In this document: in pieces, positions 31,440 through 43,597 of the stretch
How positions within the stretch are numbered: the first letter of the stretch is position 1
Layout: each line of letters begins with the position of its first letter
DNA from: Siphonodentalium dalli
Taxonomy: Eukaryota; Mollusca; Scaphopoda; Gadilida; Siphonodentaliidae
DNA: 64,000 bases
Assembly: GCA_032622095.1 (NCBI GenBank)
Contig: CP136063.1
Span: 23,440,987-23,504,986, forward strand
Reading direction: 5' to 3'
Translations under genes and position numbers: made by a program
Notes under the pieces: generated by a model
Databases searched by the model: none
What the model saw: the letters and a program-made list of their open reading frames with translations, nothing else
What the model was told of the DNA's origin: nothing

Positions 31440-32434
31440 TTATCTTCTCATTTTAAGAAATTATTTCTTATTCGAGAAAAAAAAGGCATTCTAGGCAATA
31501 AGAACATTGTTCTGTTTTAGAATAAAGCCTGCTTAGATTACAACAATTTTTTTATAGTGCAAGAAAAAATAATAAAAAAAGAAACAGTTTGCTATCTCGT
31601 AATGAGAATAAATCATCTGTTCATGTAGCCAACACCGGTAACTAACAAGATTCCACAATGGTCCCAGTAAATCATGCATATGTGTGAGTGCGATTAATAT
31701 ATAGAGTTTTCCTTGCTAGAAAAATGTATTAAGGCTTATGCTTAGCTAAGAAAATAATGTCTTAACTTAAAAACCTTCTTTTGTTAACACTAAGAGCAAC
31801 TGTCACAAACATTACAAATATGTTCGTGTGTCGATACCCAGATAATATTTCTTATCTGAAGATTATTGTTCTCAAAATAATAAAATCCCTTTAAGATAGT
31901 TACTACGTTAATTAAATACATATTTGCAAAAATCAGTTCCCAGTGTCTTCATTTGTTAATTTATAATCATCCCTGATAATTAATGAGTTCAAATTTACTC
32001 CACAACAACTGAGTAGCGAATGCCAAACTTAATTTTATGCAGACTTGAGCACTAATGTTATTTTTATTAAGCAGGGAAGCCAAGCAATTTATGACACCTT
32101 AGTAATTCGCTTATTGACAAATGACCTTCCAGATCCCTGTCGGAAGAAGTGGAACAAAAGTCACCGTTTATAACACGTGCTGACATTTATGCTGGGCCTT
32201 CAGCAAATGCTTGTTTTTGTTTATTTCTTGGTTTACATATTGTTTTCTTAACTAAGAATACCTTTTTTCTTAACTTACGAATTTATTATTTTTTTCATTA
32301 CTAAGAAATATTATCGCATATTATCATGAAATATTTTCGTGTGTCAATCCCCATCAATTATTTCTTACTTTAAGTTTATTTTTCCCAAAATAAGAATATA
32401 ATATATATAAGAAAATATCCTTTTTGGCAGTGTT
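31440..32434. repeat. AGAAA-rich dispersed repeat with GGCAGTGT end
   Basis: Long AT-rich sequence built of TTCTTA/TAAGAAA phrases ends in TTTTTGGCAGTGTT at 32421. A related sequence starts ACACTGCCAAAAA at 52808 in the opposite orientation. This is probably one non-autonomous transposon family with a CACTGCCAAAA end. Confidence 0.5.
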
Positions 32435-33005
32435 CATGTCTGCTTAACTGATTCAAAGCATGCAATGTTATCATATTACGCGGACGCCTTCACTTTGGTT
32501 ATCTTAAACAACTGATTCCTCGTCAATCTTTTCTATTGCTCCTCTTAATCGTTCGACGCATGTTGATCCCAGGCGATTGTTCATTTGATGTTTCTTGCCA
32601 AATTTGCCAATGGCAAAAATAATTCACATTTGGAAAAAAATATTTTCATTTGGCAAAAGTTTTGGCAAATCACTTTTTAATTCACCAAGACAGTTGACAA
32701 ATATTGGTCAATCAATACCATTAATTTCAGGAAACTCTTACAATATAATTATATTAGTGGTGTTGTATATGGTTTAGGAAAAGTTAACACCTCTCTTAAG
32801 ATGCAGTTAATCTGATAGCTATCAGTATCATTACCCTTATTTAGCGTGGTGGTCTTTACATAGCTAATCCTCTTGTGGTATGCCCTTCTGCCCGCGAGTG
32901 TCAAAACATAAATGTTGCAGAATTGATGACAACATATACTTATCAATCAACTGGGAACATGACTGTACAACATAACTGTCTTCAATGTTTGTTTGCTTTC
33001 TCAAG

Positions 33006-33206
33006 CGATCTGCGCAAGTACTTCTGGGTACGAACTGAGAACACTTAATGGTAAGGAGTACCTGCTGAGGTTCGGAGATAATCCTCTAATGGGGGACGAT
33101 GCACGGAAATGTTGTGAGGATGATGGAGCTCATCTCATCACGATCGAGAGTCAGGCGATGCTCAATGATATGGCGGATTTGCTGGATATGCTCGGACACA
33201 GTAGAG
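33006..33206 (+). CDS. Lectin gene exon 2: first half of the C-type lectin domain
   Basis: The acceptor is CTTTCTCAAG, the donor AG|GTTAGT, phase 1 on both sides. It reads GYELRTLNGKEYLLRFG, then ARKCCEDDGAHLITIESQAML, the Cys and (A)HL(I)xIxSxxE-type segment that opens a CTLD. Confidence 0.75.
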
Positions 33207-36200
33207 GTTAGTGTTGCAGAAGATATAGCCGGTACTGATGATGAAGTGAGATAATATTAAAAAAAAAGCTTACCGAAGAGCATGCACATGTGCCAGTATA
33301 ATTACTCCAATCCTTAATTGTATCAAACTTGTTTGACAATGGTCAGCATAGAAAGTAACACTTGCCATATTACTTATTATTATATGAACATTTCACTCAA
33401 TAACTAGGGCCCATTCTGCACTTTTATTTACCTGTCCTCTGCTTTTACCACCTTAGCACCCATCCCAATTAATAATAGACCACTCCAAAGTACAATTTTT
33501 AGCTGACTGGGAAAATCCATCTATTTATAAATATAATAGACAGGGTTAAACACAATTCGATAGTAATGGGCCCAGAGCTCAAATAAAGAAGGACAGAAGC
33601 AGTCGACACTGAAGTGCAGAACTTCGATGATCTGTAGATTCCATCATTCGAGTGGGGTAGAATAATATTTAAGGACTAAGTCATATCAGGGATATTAGGA
33701 GAAATAGAATATATATAATATGTTTGATGCCACGGTCGTGGTTGTTGTGCCCATACATTTTCAAGTACGTAAACATTAGACGAGATAACATGCCGACACA
33801 TTAATTTAATATTTGGACATTTCCAACCAGATATGGAACAACACATCCTTTAATAATAAAGAGATGTGAACCGTAAATTGAACCTCACAATTGAGTTATC
33901 TGAGTTATTATGTGGGAAGAGTGAATAAAATGACCCCGATATACGAAATCCCCCAACCGGAAGTCCGTTTATACACATTATACGGCCATATAACTAACTG
34001 TTTACATGGTACCAAGCGTTCCGAATCATTTCACCACAAACGCGAAATAAATAAACCGGCCGAATCCGTTGCGTTGTCTTGTGCAGTCGCGGAAATACCC
34101 GTGCACTTCTGATTCGGCCGGGATTGAATCAGCTTTCGTTATCAGAAAATTTCGTTCGCTGGAATAGCCTCACATCAGAATATAGCGAAATTCGACAGGG
34201 GAGGGCTAGAAAAGCAATCGGGAAATCATCAACGGAAGAACGTTGACCGAATTATGGCAAAGATTATGATCGAACAGGATCGAGCGGTAATATTTCTAAA
34301 ATGTTACTATTTATAAAATGACTATCCATGTTGTAACCGCATCGATGACCGATTATCAAATAATGCTTGGGTTAATATCGATATACTAACTCTTGATAGT
34401 AGTTTAAATAACTGAAATTCTAGTACAATCTGCAGCTGGGGTCACCAGGGTGAAAGTTCATTACCGTGCAGAAAGAGTTGTCTTACTTGTCTACCTCAAA
34501 GTTGTTTAATTACCTGTATAAATAGTAAATGTAGGCCATATTGGTATTCAGTGTTGTATTACAGAGCATTTGTTGAGCTCATTGACAGATTTACGCTTAA
34601 GCTCATATATTTGAACACAAATATATAATGGATGTGAAAAGGGCCTCCCATGCGATTTCCTCTCAACTCAAGTTTACCCAGGCCATAAGACATCAATTAA
34701 ACATAGGTTTAGACTCCACCCATACTATGAGATGGACTAAATTATTTTGTCTGAGGAAATCAGTTGGAGTTATGTATTTGGAATTCAGCGTAATTGATGT
34801 TTACACTTCGGAGTGAATGATCTGCGTCATATATTGAATTACTCTTATGTGTTTGTTAATTACGTATAAGCATAAATGATTTACGCTTAATTAGCTAATA
34901 AATGTCAAAATGGCCTCCCATAAGTTAATGCCATTCAAAATGTCACAGGTGTTTTATTATCCATCGAAATGCACTTGTGTAACATTGCAATGTACCTGTG
35001 CATGGAGATGCACCACATCATAGTTGATCATGTAACTGAAATAGTTGAATCCAGCCTGCGCCAGACTTGTTCATGAACAAAACTTATTTTCTTTCTGTTA
35101 TTTTTCAGTTTTTTTTTAAAGAAAACTTTGCCCACCAGGTACACACATATTTTTGAATGCCGGTGAGCTCCATATCATTACAAGATATGTCCCCAACAGA
35201 ATAGGTAATGATAAAACTGATCTCCATATGATACTGACTTCCTGAAACGCCTTTTCTATAGGCTATATATCGCATATGATGCAGGTCTAGGTAAACTACA
35301 GATCGATCTATAATAGAACAATCGGGCTAAACTAGACAGATCGGGCTTCCACATCCAGCATAAACATGGCATAAGGATAGTACTTTAAATTGTTCTTTTA
35401 ACCCTTTACCCGACAGAACGGCCCTGTGCCAATGCATTCTCTTATATATGCGAGTCGACCATATGTCGCCTCGCATATATAAGAGAATGCATTGGCTTAA
35501 CACATTAAAAATTATAACATTGTTAAAGAATGTAAGAAAAAATGGTAAAAAGGGTTAAAAGAAGATTTTTTTTAGGCCAATGCATTCTCTTATATATGCG
35601 AGGCGACCTATGGTCGACTCGCATATATAAGAGAATCCATTGGCACAGGGCATAACTGTAACTATCACAATGTGGTCAATGAACCGGTTCCAATGATATC
35701 CATATTTGTATGGTGTTATTGAGACAGACCGAAGATATTTTAGGCTGTTGAAGCTTTATTTGGCCGGTTTTGGCCGGTTTGTTGGGTAAAGGGTTAACCA
35801 ATACTTTGAAACACAAATTCTGATTTATTTTGAAACTAATGAAAGACACGGTATAATTGTTACTGATAAATTTCAATATAAACATGCTCAAATCTTCAAA
35901 CAAACAAAATTTATATATTCAAGAAATTTAGAGTTCTCACTCTTACAACAGTGATCACAGTGCCAGGAAGACCAGTCGATCTAGCTTAGTCCGATTGGGC
36001 TATTATAATTTATAGATCGACCGGTGGTTCACTCTATTCATTTCAAATATTGCTTTTAATGTCCATTTACAAAATTCAATAATGCCAGTGTAGATAACTT
36101 CACCTTGAATTTTGACAAATATGTTGACGTTAGATTAGAAGGGCAGAATGCCCCATATTGTTTATTTTGATCTGATCAATGACTGAAGAAGCATGGCGAA

Positions 36201-36871
36201 CCTGGATCATTTCGGAGGTGTGTCAATCGTCTTTTGCATCCTGTGAATACTCATTCTCGCCTATATGTACATACAATCCATATATAATATATACAGTTAA
36301 ACACAGTGTGAACATATTGCTAGTTGCCAATTAATTTTCAATATTTCACTTAGAAAACATGAGATGTGAACGCAAAAACTGAGACATTATCTTGTTTTGT
36401 TTGTTGAATCTACTTTAGGTTAGCGACATGCCGGCGATTGTTTAGGCTGTTCTGTCAGTCGTGCGTGCCAGCCGATCGTTTTTGTCGAGTGGTTCAGATT
36501 TATTCCGAGCTTTATTCCACGAAACCGCGTGCTGATTCGCGCCGAAAATGAGTTTGTATCTGAGAAGATTTCTTACTCTGATCGCAGTTTTCAACAATTC
36601 AAAACGGGGCGAATACCACACCAACAACATGCAACGTTGGGTTTTCTTTCTAGTTTTTATGACCTTTCTTATGGTATATCGGACAATATATACCCGCTGG
36701 TAGTGAAACTAATGACTTTAACTGTGGTACAAGATACATGCGCATACACAAGACAACATAATAATTTCTATTTTTTTCAAAGTTGTATCCAAACTTTCTG
36801 ACACCATATGGATTACCGAGAATGACATTTTAACCCCACACACAGTGATGGTTTAGTTGTTTCATTTACAG
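33207..36871 (+). other. Lectin intron 2
   Basis: It contains a piggyBac-type MITE (35402-35793). The rest is AT-rich with no supported exon. Confidence 0.55.
35402..35793. mobile_element. piggyBac-type MITE, TTAA target duplication, two internal hairpins
   Basis: TTAA at 35398-35401 and 35794-35797 flanks ends CCCTTTACCCGACA and TGTTGGGTAAAGGG, which are inverted repeats. Inside are two near-perfect palindromes of about 75 bp each (35431-35507 and about 35576-35646), with arms reading CCAATGCATTCTCTTATAT and its complement. TTAA plus a CCCTTT terminus is characteristic of piggyBac elements. Confidence 0.8.
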
Positions 36872-37095
36872 CCTCAGTTATGACAGATGGGAGAGATGTT
36901 TTCGGAAATGACACTATGTACACATGGGATGGACATGTGCTACCTTACCTGGATTGGGCTGGAGCGGAACCGTCTAGAGGGATAGATGATTGTGCAGATG
37001 TTATATATTCTAATACATTCAGCATGTACAGGTTGGCGGATATTCAATGCTCTAACCCCAACAAAATGAAGATGTACATGTGTCAGAAGTGGTAA
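36872..37095 (+). CDS. Lectin gene exon 3: second half of the C-type lectin domain and stop
   Basis: The acceptor is TTTACAG at 36865-36871, phase 1. It reads VMTDGRDVFGNDTMYTWDG, LPYLDWAGAEPSRGIDDCADV, then ADIQCSNPNKMKMYMCQKW and a stop. EPS takes the place of the EPN sugar/Ca motif, and the WND-type site reads ADIQC. Closing Cys residues are present. Confidence 0.75.
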
Positions 37096-37219
37096 ACTGT
37101 AAACGTGGAATATGAATGTGAAGGAAAGGAAAAGTATCAGAAAAAGAACACAATCATGTTAAATTAATAATTGTTGTGACATTTTAGCCACATGGCTGGT
37201 GTAATTATTTTATTTGCAG

Positions 37220-37435
37220 CTTTGGTGTTTACATAAATGTTTACAAAAATGACACTATGTACACGTGGGATGGATATGTTCTACCCTATCTGAGTTGGGC
37301 TGGAATTGAACCGACTGGAGGGATAGATGATTGTGTAGATGTTATATATTCTAATGCATTCAGAATGTAGAGGTTTGCGGGAATTCAATGTTCCAACTCC
37401 ATTAAAATGAGTATGTACTTGTACCAGAAGTGGTA
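37220..37435 (+). pseudogene. Decayed tandem copy of lectin exon 3
   Basis: It is closely similar to 36872-37095 (NDTMYTWDGYVLPYLSWAG...), including DNA after the stop. It has a TAA near its start and a TAG where the intact exon has TAC (Tyr). It retains a TTTGCAG acceptor, so it may still be spliced occasionally, but it cannot encode a full domain half. Confidence 0.75.
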
Positions 37436-40400
37436 AACTGTTATATGAATGCGAAAGAAAGGAAAAGCGTCAGAAAATGAAAATAATCATGTTAAAGTAA
37501 TTAATGTTGACAAATTCACTTATTATTGCGCGAATGGTTTTGATTTATATGCATGATACCTAATACAGACATATCTGCATTCCTTCGATTAATGGAATAT
37601 GCTCGTGCCAACAAGAGCATTGTTTTAATTTACTATTAAGAAGGCGAAGGCAGTACAATCAAAATAATAAATGTATTGCGTGTATACGTTAAACTATATT
37701 TATCTATTTATAAAATATGCATGGTTATAAGTTGACTACGCCAAACTAGTGGTCAGAGAGGTGGAATAGATCTAGGCATGTGAAATATTTCTTCTCAGTG
37801 CTACCTTAGTAGAGTCATCTCCAAGTAACACATTATTTATTTAGGAAATAACTATAGTTCCGATTAAGGTTATGCGGGTATAACCGAAAACAGAGCACAT
37901 GGTTTATTGTAAATTTGTCTTCAAACTGTTCGGTTATAACTCATAACCTTAATACAAGCAAGAATTATTTCCGTCATTTCACATTTCATTTGTTTTTGCT
38001 ATAATGATTCACACAAGAAACCTCTATATATATACACACGTACATTGTGGTCGATAGTTCAAAGATAATTAATGCATGATCACCAGCAATCGGCAATACG
38101 CCTATTGTCACATCAAAACTGTTTTCATTCAGCTGGGCCATTTGCGTGTTACATAGTATCCATCATACACGTACATTCACATCATACCTGACATATGTCT
38201 TAAATAGGCCATTTCCATGCTACTTTCTGAATTCGATGTCTGAAATCTTTGTCTAATTTCACTCGATACGGTGATATGACGAAACACATTCTCAATTTCT
38301 TATTCTCAACTTTGATGTCCAGTAAATATTGTATTTGGATGTTTTATTTCGCTCGATCACACGCATGTAATTTTGCTAATTTATTTCCCGAAACGCTCGT
38401 CAACTTTCACTCGACAAGTTAATATGACGACTCACATTTGAAAGTTCCAATACTTAACTTTGATCTGTAATAAATATTTTATTTCGCTAAATCACACGCA
38501 TATGATATTGCTAATCAGTTTGTTTTTTGTTTTTGTATGTTGACAACTGGCATTTCTATATTAGATTTTCACCGACCTCCTTATCACATGGAATTTGAAA
38601 ATATCAGACCTGGCCGCATGCGTGTGACATGGCATAAACACTGTTATATTAATATTGTGACTAGTATAACATTTGCATGCATATTTATGTAACTTGTATA
38701 TAATTGTCATTTGTATATATGCTCTCCTAAATTGAGGAGGTTAACAATAAACCGATTGTTAGTTTCAATGTCCATGTTTCATTTCTTTACAAATGCTAGC
38801 AAGAGTCTTGTTGATTTCTCTAGGTACTTGTGGGATAAGGGTTAGTAGTACGGTTATTAGCAGGGCAATCCAACTCCAAGGAATTCCGATGCAATATCGG
38901 AATTCATTTTAAATCGTAAGTATCCAATAGTTTCCATTTATATCTTTAGGCATGTAGTATTTAGGTGTGACCATATTACTCGATGATGATGTCGTGTCTA
39001 GCGTGAATTATCAAGCCAGTTAGGTTATTGAGAAATAACATTTATGGCATAGTGTGTGACAGCCAATTGTTTTCCAGAAGTATGTGGATTGACAGTTTAT
39101 GATTAAAGTGTTATATTATATCAAAACAATGGCTAGAACTGTAAAATAATGAAACACATCCTCGCACAAATACGCACAAACTCGATCTATAGCGTGCAAA
39201 TAGAATCATATTGGATTATTTTGATTCTGAAATAAGCAGATACTGGACTCATATCCGTTATTCCGTTTTATGTCGCGGGCCACAGTAAAATCACATTTAA
39301 TAGAGCGTACCTGATAAGTCGTGGGTTGGTTTATTTGTGTCATATAATGGACCTAAAGTGAAGTCATTATGAGTCGCTAATGTGACTAAAACCCTCTCAT
39401 TTTCAGTTCATTATCGACTCAAAATGAAGCGATTCTATGCAAATATATTATGGACATACACAAATTATATTATAAGCAGATAACTGTGGGCTTTCGGGGG
39501 AGCAGGCTGAACTACTGAACTTGTAACTATTTTTGTTTTACATTCTGCGGCCATCATATTGCGACGAGAGGGTGGTATGGTCATGGCATTAGTTAAAACT
39601 AGCATCTTTGCTGCATATCATGTATTTATTTCAAAAAATTCATTGTCAACAAATTTATATTATTTGTTTTGGCAAGCAAACATCCTCATCCATTTTGCGA
39701 AGATAAATTTGTTGACAATGAGCTTTTAGAAATAGATGCATAAGAACAAAATTCATCCATTTTTACATTTATATTTTAAAATTTATGCTATTTTGCATGA
39801 ACCCATTTTGAAGTTACTGAATCCTTTGAGGAGGCAAAGCATAGTTGGCATGTTGTCCATTGTTCTTGCAAAGTTGAAATATTCATGGCTATGTTGAAAC
39901 AAATGTTCTGTTGTCGAATTTCAAGTGAATATTGGGGTGTCCATTGCATTTACAGATATTCAGTATAATTATGTATGATATGATTATCTGTATTATATAC
40001 CAGATCCCTTTCGTCATGTGAACACAAATGCAACTGACATATATTTTATTACAACCATAATTTCATGAGTTAAAGGTATATTGTCATGTTGTCATACCAA
40101 ATAATTACTCTTGCTTTAATTTTAGGGAATTTAGCTTCTCGTGCTCATGTTCTATCTAGTTAACTTACATATTTGCGCTTAGAACTAGTGGTCGACACTT
40201 TGTATTTTAGTCGCTTGGATATCCTCAACATGCTATAGAAAGAAGCTATAACCAACAGTGTATAAATTGATTGGTAAAATATAGGCATTAGTCCTATGAA
40301 TAAGGTAGATATTTCGTGCAGTATTTACTCTAAATTTATAACACCCCGTTTTACAAAATTACCACTTTAATTCCCGCCCATAATTAGTCAATTCCAGTGA

Positions 40401-41516
40401 TGGCAATGTCATGCATGTCCATGCATTATTTATAACATGATATGTTGAAAGTCAAAACTCATGTTAATGACATAATTATGTGTATGTGTAGTATTTTACC
40501 AGTGAAATTATATAACTTATTTTCATGCAATTATATATTCTCAAATAAACGTCATTTATATGAATGAATAAGTAAATATTTGTGAACTTCTTTAAGCAAA
40601 TATGTGTGAATTCCTTTTGAGTAAGCAAATACTCTAATGAACCCTATATATACTCATTGGTGAGTAGTTTCCATATGACATATTCAGTTAATAAAACATT
40701 CAACATACGACAATAGAACGTTTGTTGAACTTATTATCTGAACATTTCGCACTAATGTAATAAGTTCCTTCAGATCTTGCATTATCGTTTTTGTTAATGT
40801 ATCCTGAACACCCATTCAACGGGAAAATAAACCAATCCCATGAATGGGAGAAACCATTTAGTTAAGAAAGGGGTAATTCCTGTTATAATTTTCATATAAA
40901 TGTTGTTTATCGTTATATTTTAACTGTGATGCATGAATGATGCTACAATTCATATAAAGCGTATTAAAGCACAAATCGTTGTTGTAAATTAACCACCTGG
41001 ATTATCTCTAACGGAAAGGGAAGGATCAGCTCAGATGTGCAACTCTAAAGAATTTCATCCAAGTACACAATGAGGACACGTCGTTGCATGCTTTAACCAC
41101 TACTATGTATAATCATGGAACAAATGATGTGAACATATATACACTATATACACATCTTAGTGGCGGTTGTGTCATAAACAAGGTTTATACTATTTAATCA
41201 ATTCCGATAATTCATTTAATATGTCGATATACGCGGTATTCAATATATTTCTCGAACTTCATACAAGTCGCCACACACTAAAATACAACTATATTCGCCT
41301 CCCAATTTATGGTCACATCTTGGACATATCAGATCGTTTGTGGAATTCCGCTTCAACAGTGAAGTTTCAACTGGCAGTTTGCAGTTAGCTATTCGTAGTT
41401 TCACAATTTGGAATGCCAAGTAGTGAGGAAGATCAACATTATATTTTTCTAATGATATTGTTGATTTGAATGTTATGTATAACATGCCTCGAATTCTCAT
41501 TGTAATCACAATCAAC
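37436..41516. other. Host intergenic DNA
   Basis: No gene is supported. It includes a diverged direct repeat of about 190 bp (about 38200-38530, with TATTTCGCT-ATCACACGCAT in both halves) and a perfect 17-bp inverted repeat (39641-39657 and 39704-39720). Confidence 0.45.
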
Positions 41517-43597
41517 ACAGCGGTGTGGTGATGTATCTAACTTCTATTTAACCAGTATATTGGAATGGTATTCGATCGGCTCACAGCGGTGTGGTGATGT
41601 ATCTAACTTCTATTTAACCAGCATATTGGAATGGTATTCGATCGAGCGGTGTGGTGATGTATCTAACTTCTATTTAACCAGTATATTGGAATGGTATTCG
41701 ATCGAGCGGTGTGGTGATGTATCTAACTTCTATTTAACCAGTATATTGGAATGGTATTCGATCGGCTCACAGCGGTGTGGTGATGTATCTAACTTCTATT
41801 TAACCAGTATATTGGAATGGTATTCGATCGGCTCACAGCGGTGTGGTGATGTATCTAACTTCTATTTAACCAGTATATTGGAATGGTATTCGATCGGCTC
41901 ACAGCGGTGTGGTGATGTATCTAACTTCTATTTAACCAGTATATTGGAATGGTATTCGATCGAGCGGTGTGGTGATGTATCTAACTTCTATTTAACCAGT
42001 ATATTGGAATGGTATTCGATCGAGCGATGTGGTGATGTATCTAACTTCTATTTAACCAGTATATTGGAATGGTATTCGATCGGCTAGCGGTGTGGTGATG
42101 TATCTAACTTCTATTTAACCAGTATATTGGAATGGTATTCGATCGGTTAGCGGTGTGGTGATGTATCTAATTTCTATTTAACCAGTATATTGGAATGGTA
42201 TTCGATCGGCTAGCGGTGTGGTGATGTATCTAACTTCTATTTAACCAGTATATTGGAATGGTATTCGATCGGCTAGCGGTGTGGTGATGTATCTAACTTC
42301 TATTTAACCAGTATATTGGAATGGTATTCGATCGGCTAGCGGTGTGGTGATGTATCTAACTTCTATTTAACCAGTATATTGGAATGGTATTCGATCGGCT
42401 AGCGGTGTGGTGATGTATCTAACTTCTATTTAACCAGTATATTGGAATGGTATTCGATCGGCTAGCGGTGTGGTGATGTATCTAACTTCTATTTAACCAG
42501 TATATTGGAATGGTATTCGATCGGCTAGCGGTGTGGTGATGTATCTAACTTCTATTTAACCAGTATATTGGAATGGTATTCGATCGGTTAGCGGTGTGGT
42601 GATGTATCTAATTTCTATTTAACCAGTATATTGGAATGGTATTCGATCGGCTAGCGGTGTGGTGATGTATCTAACTTCTATTTAACCAGTATATTGGAAT
42701 GGTATTCGATCGGCTAGCGGTGTGGTGATGTATCTAACTTCTATTTAACCAGTATATTGGAATGGTATTCGATCGGCTAGCGGTGTGGTGATGTATCTAA
42801 CTTCTATTTAACCAGTATATTGGAATGGTATTCGATCGGCTAGCGGTGTGGTGATGTATCTAACTTCTATTTAACCAGTATATTGGAATGGTATTCGATC
42901 GGCTAGCGGTGTGGTGATGTATCTAACTTCTATTTAACCAGTATATTGGAATGGTATTCGATCGGCTAGCGGTGTGGTGATGTATCTAACTTCTATTTAA
43001 CCAGTATATTGGAATGGTATTCGATCGGCTAGCGGTGTGGTGATGTATCTAACTTCTATTTAACCAGTATATTGGAATGGTATTCGATCGGTTAGCGGTG
43101 TGGTGATGTATCTAATTTCTATTTAACCAGTATATTGGAATGGTATTCGATCGGCTAGCGGTGTGGTGATGTATCTAACTTCTATTTAACCAGTATATTG
43201 GAATGGTATTCGATCGGCTAGCGGTGTGGTGATGTATCTAACTTCTATTTAACCAGTATATTGGAATGGTATTCGATCGGCTAGCGGTGTGGTGATGTAT
43301 CTAACTTCTATTTAACCAGTATATTGGAATGGTATTCGATCGGCTAGCGGTGTGGTGATGTATCTAACTTCTATTTAACCAGTATATTGGAATGGTATTC
43401 GATCGGTTAGCGGTGTGGTGATGTATCTAATTTCTATTTAACCAGTATATTGGAATGGTATTCGATCGGCTAGCGGTGTGGTGATGTATCTAACTTCTAT
43501 TTAACCAGTATATTGGAATGGTATTCGATCGGCAAGCGGTGTGGTGATGTATCTAACTTATATTTAACCAGCATATTGGAATGGTATTCGATCGGCT
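41517..43597. repeat. Satellite array, about 33 copies of a 63-bp unit
   Basis: The unit contains AGCGGTGTGGTGATGTATCT and ends CGATCGGCT. The early copies are 60, 63 or 66 bp; from about 42085 on all are 63 bp. A variant copy (GGTTAGCGG with TAATTTC) recurs at 42145, 42586, 43090 and 43405, that is, every 7, 8 and 5 units. The ORF spanning the first copies is an artefact of unit lengths divisible by three. Confidence 0.95.

Larger units (their letters stand above)
25827..33005 (+). other. Lectin intron 1 (about 7.2 kb), repeat-rich
   Basis: It contains a pair of diverged direct repeats (about 27373-27480 and 27730-27845), a large inverted repeat (29037-29516) and a tandem repeat (29535-29750). 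It also holds an open Thr-rich frame (29833-30213, PSQTTETTTTSTTT) of doubtful status, a CRE-like GTGACGTCATGACG near 30417, and an AGAAA/TTCTT-rich repeat (31440-32434). No supported coding exon was found inside. Confidence 0.55.

Noticed and set aside
41560-42087. 175-residue ORF with EWYSIGSQRCGDVSNFYL repeats
   Set aside because: It lies wholly inside the 63-bp satellite. The frame stays open only because unit lengths are multiples of three, and it closes as soon as the GGCTAG variant appears.
41517-43597. CRISPR array
   Set aside because: The units are contiguous and nearly identical with no unique spacers, and the DNA is eukaryotic.
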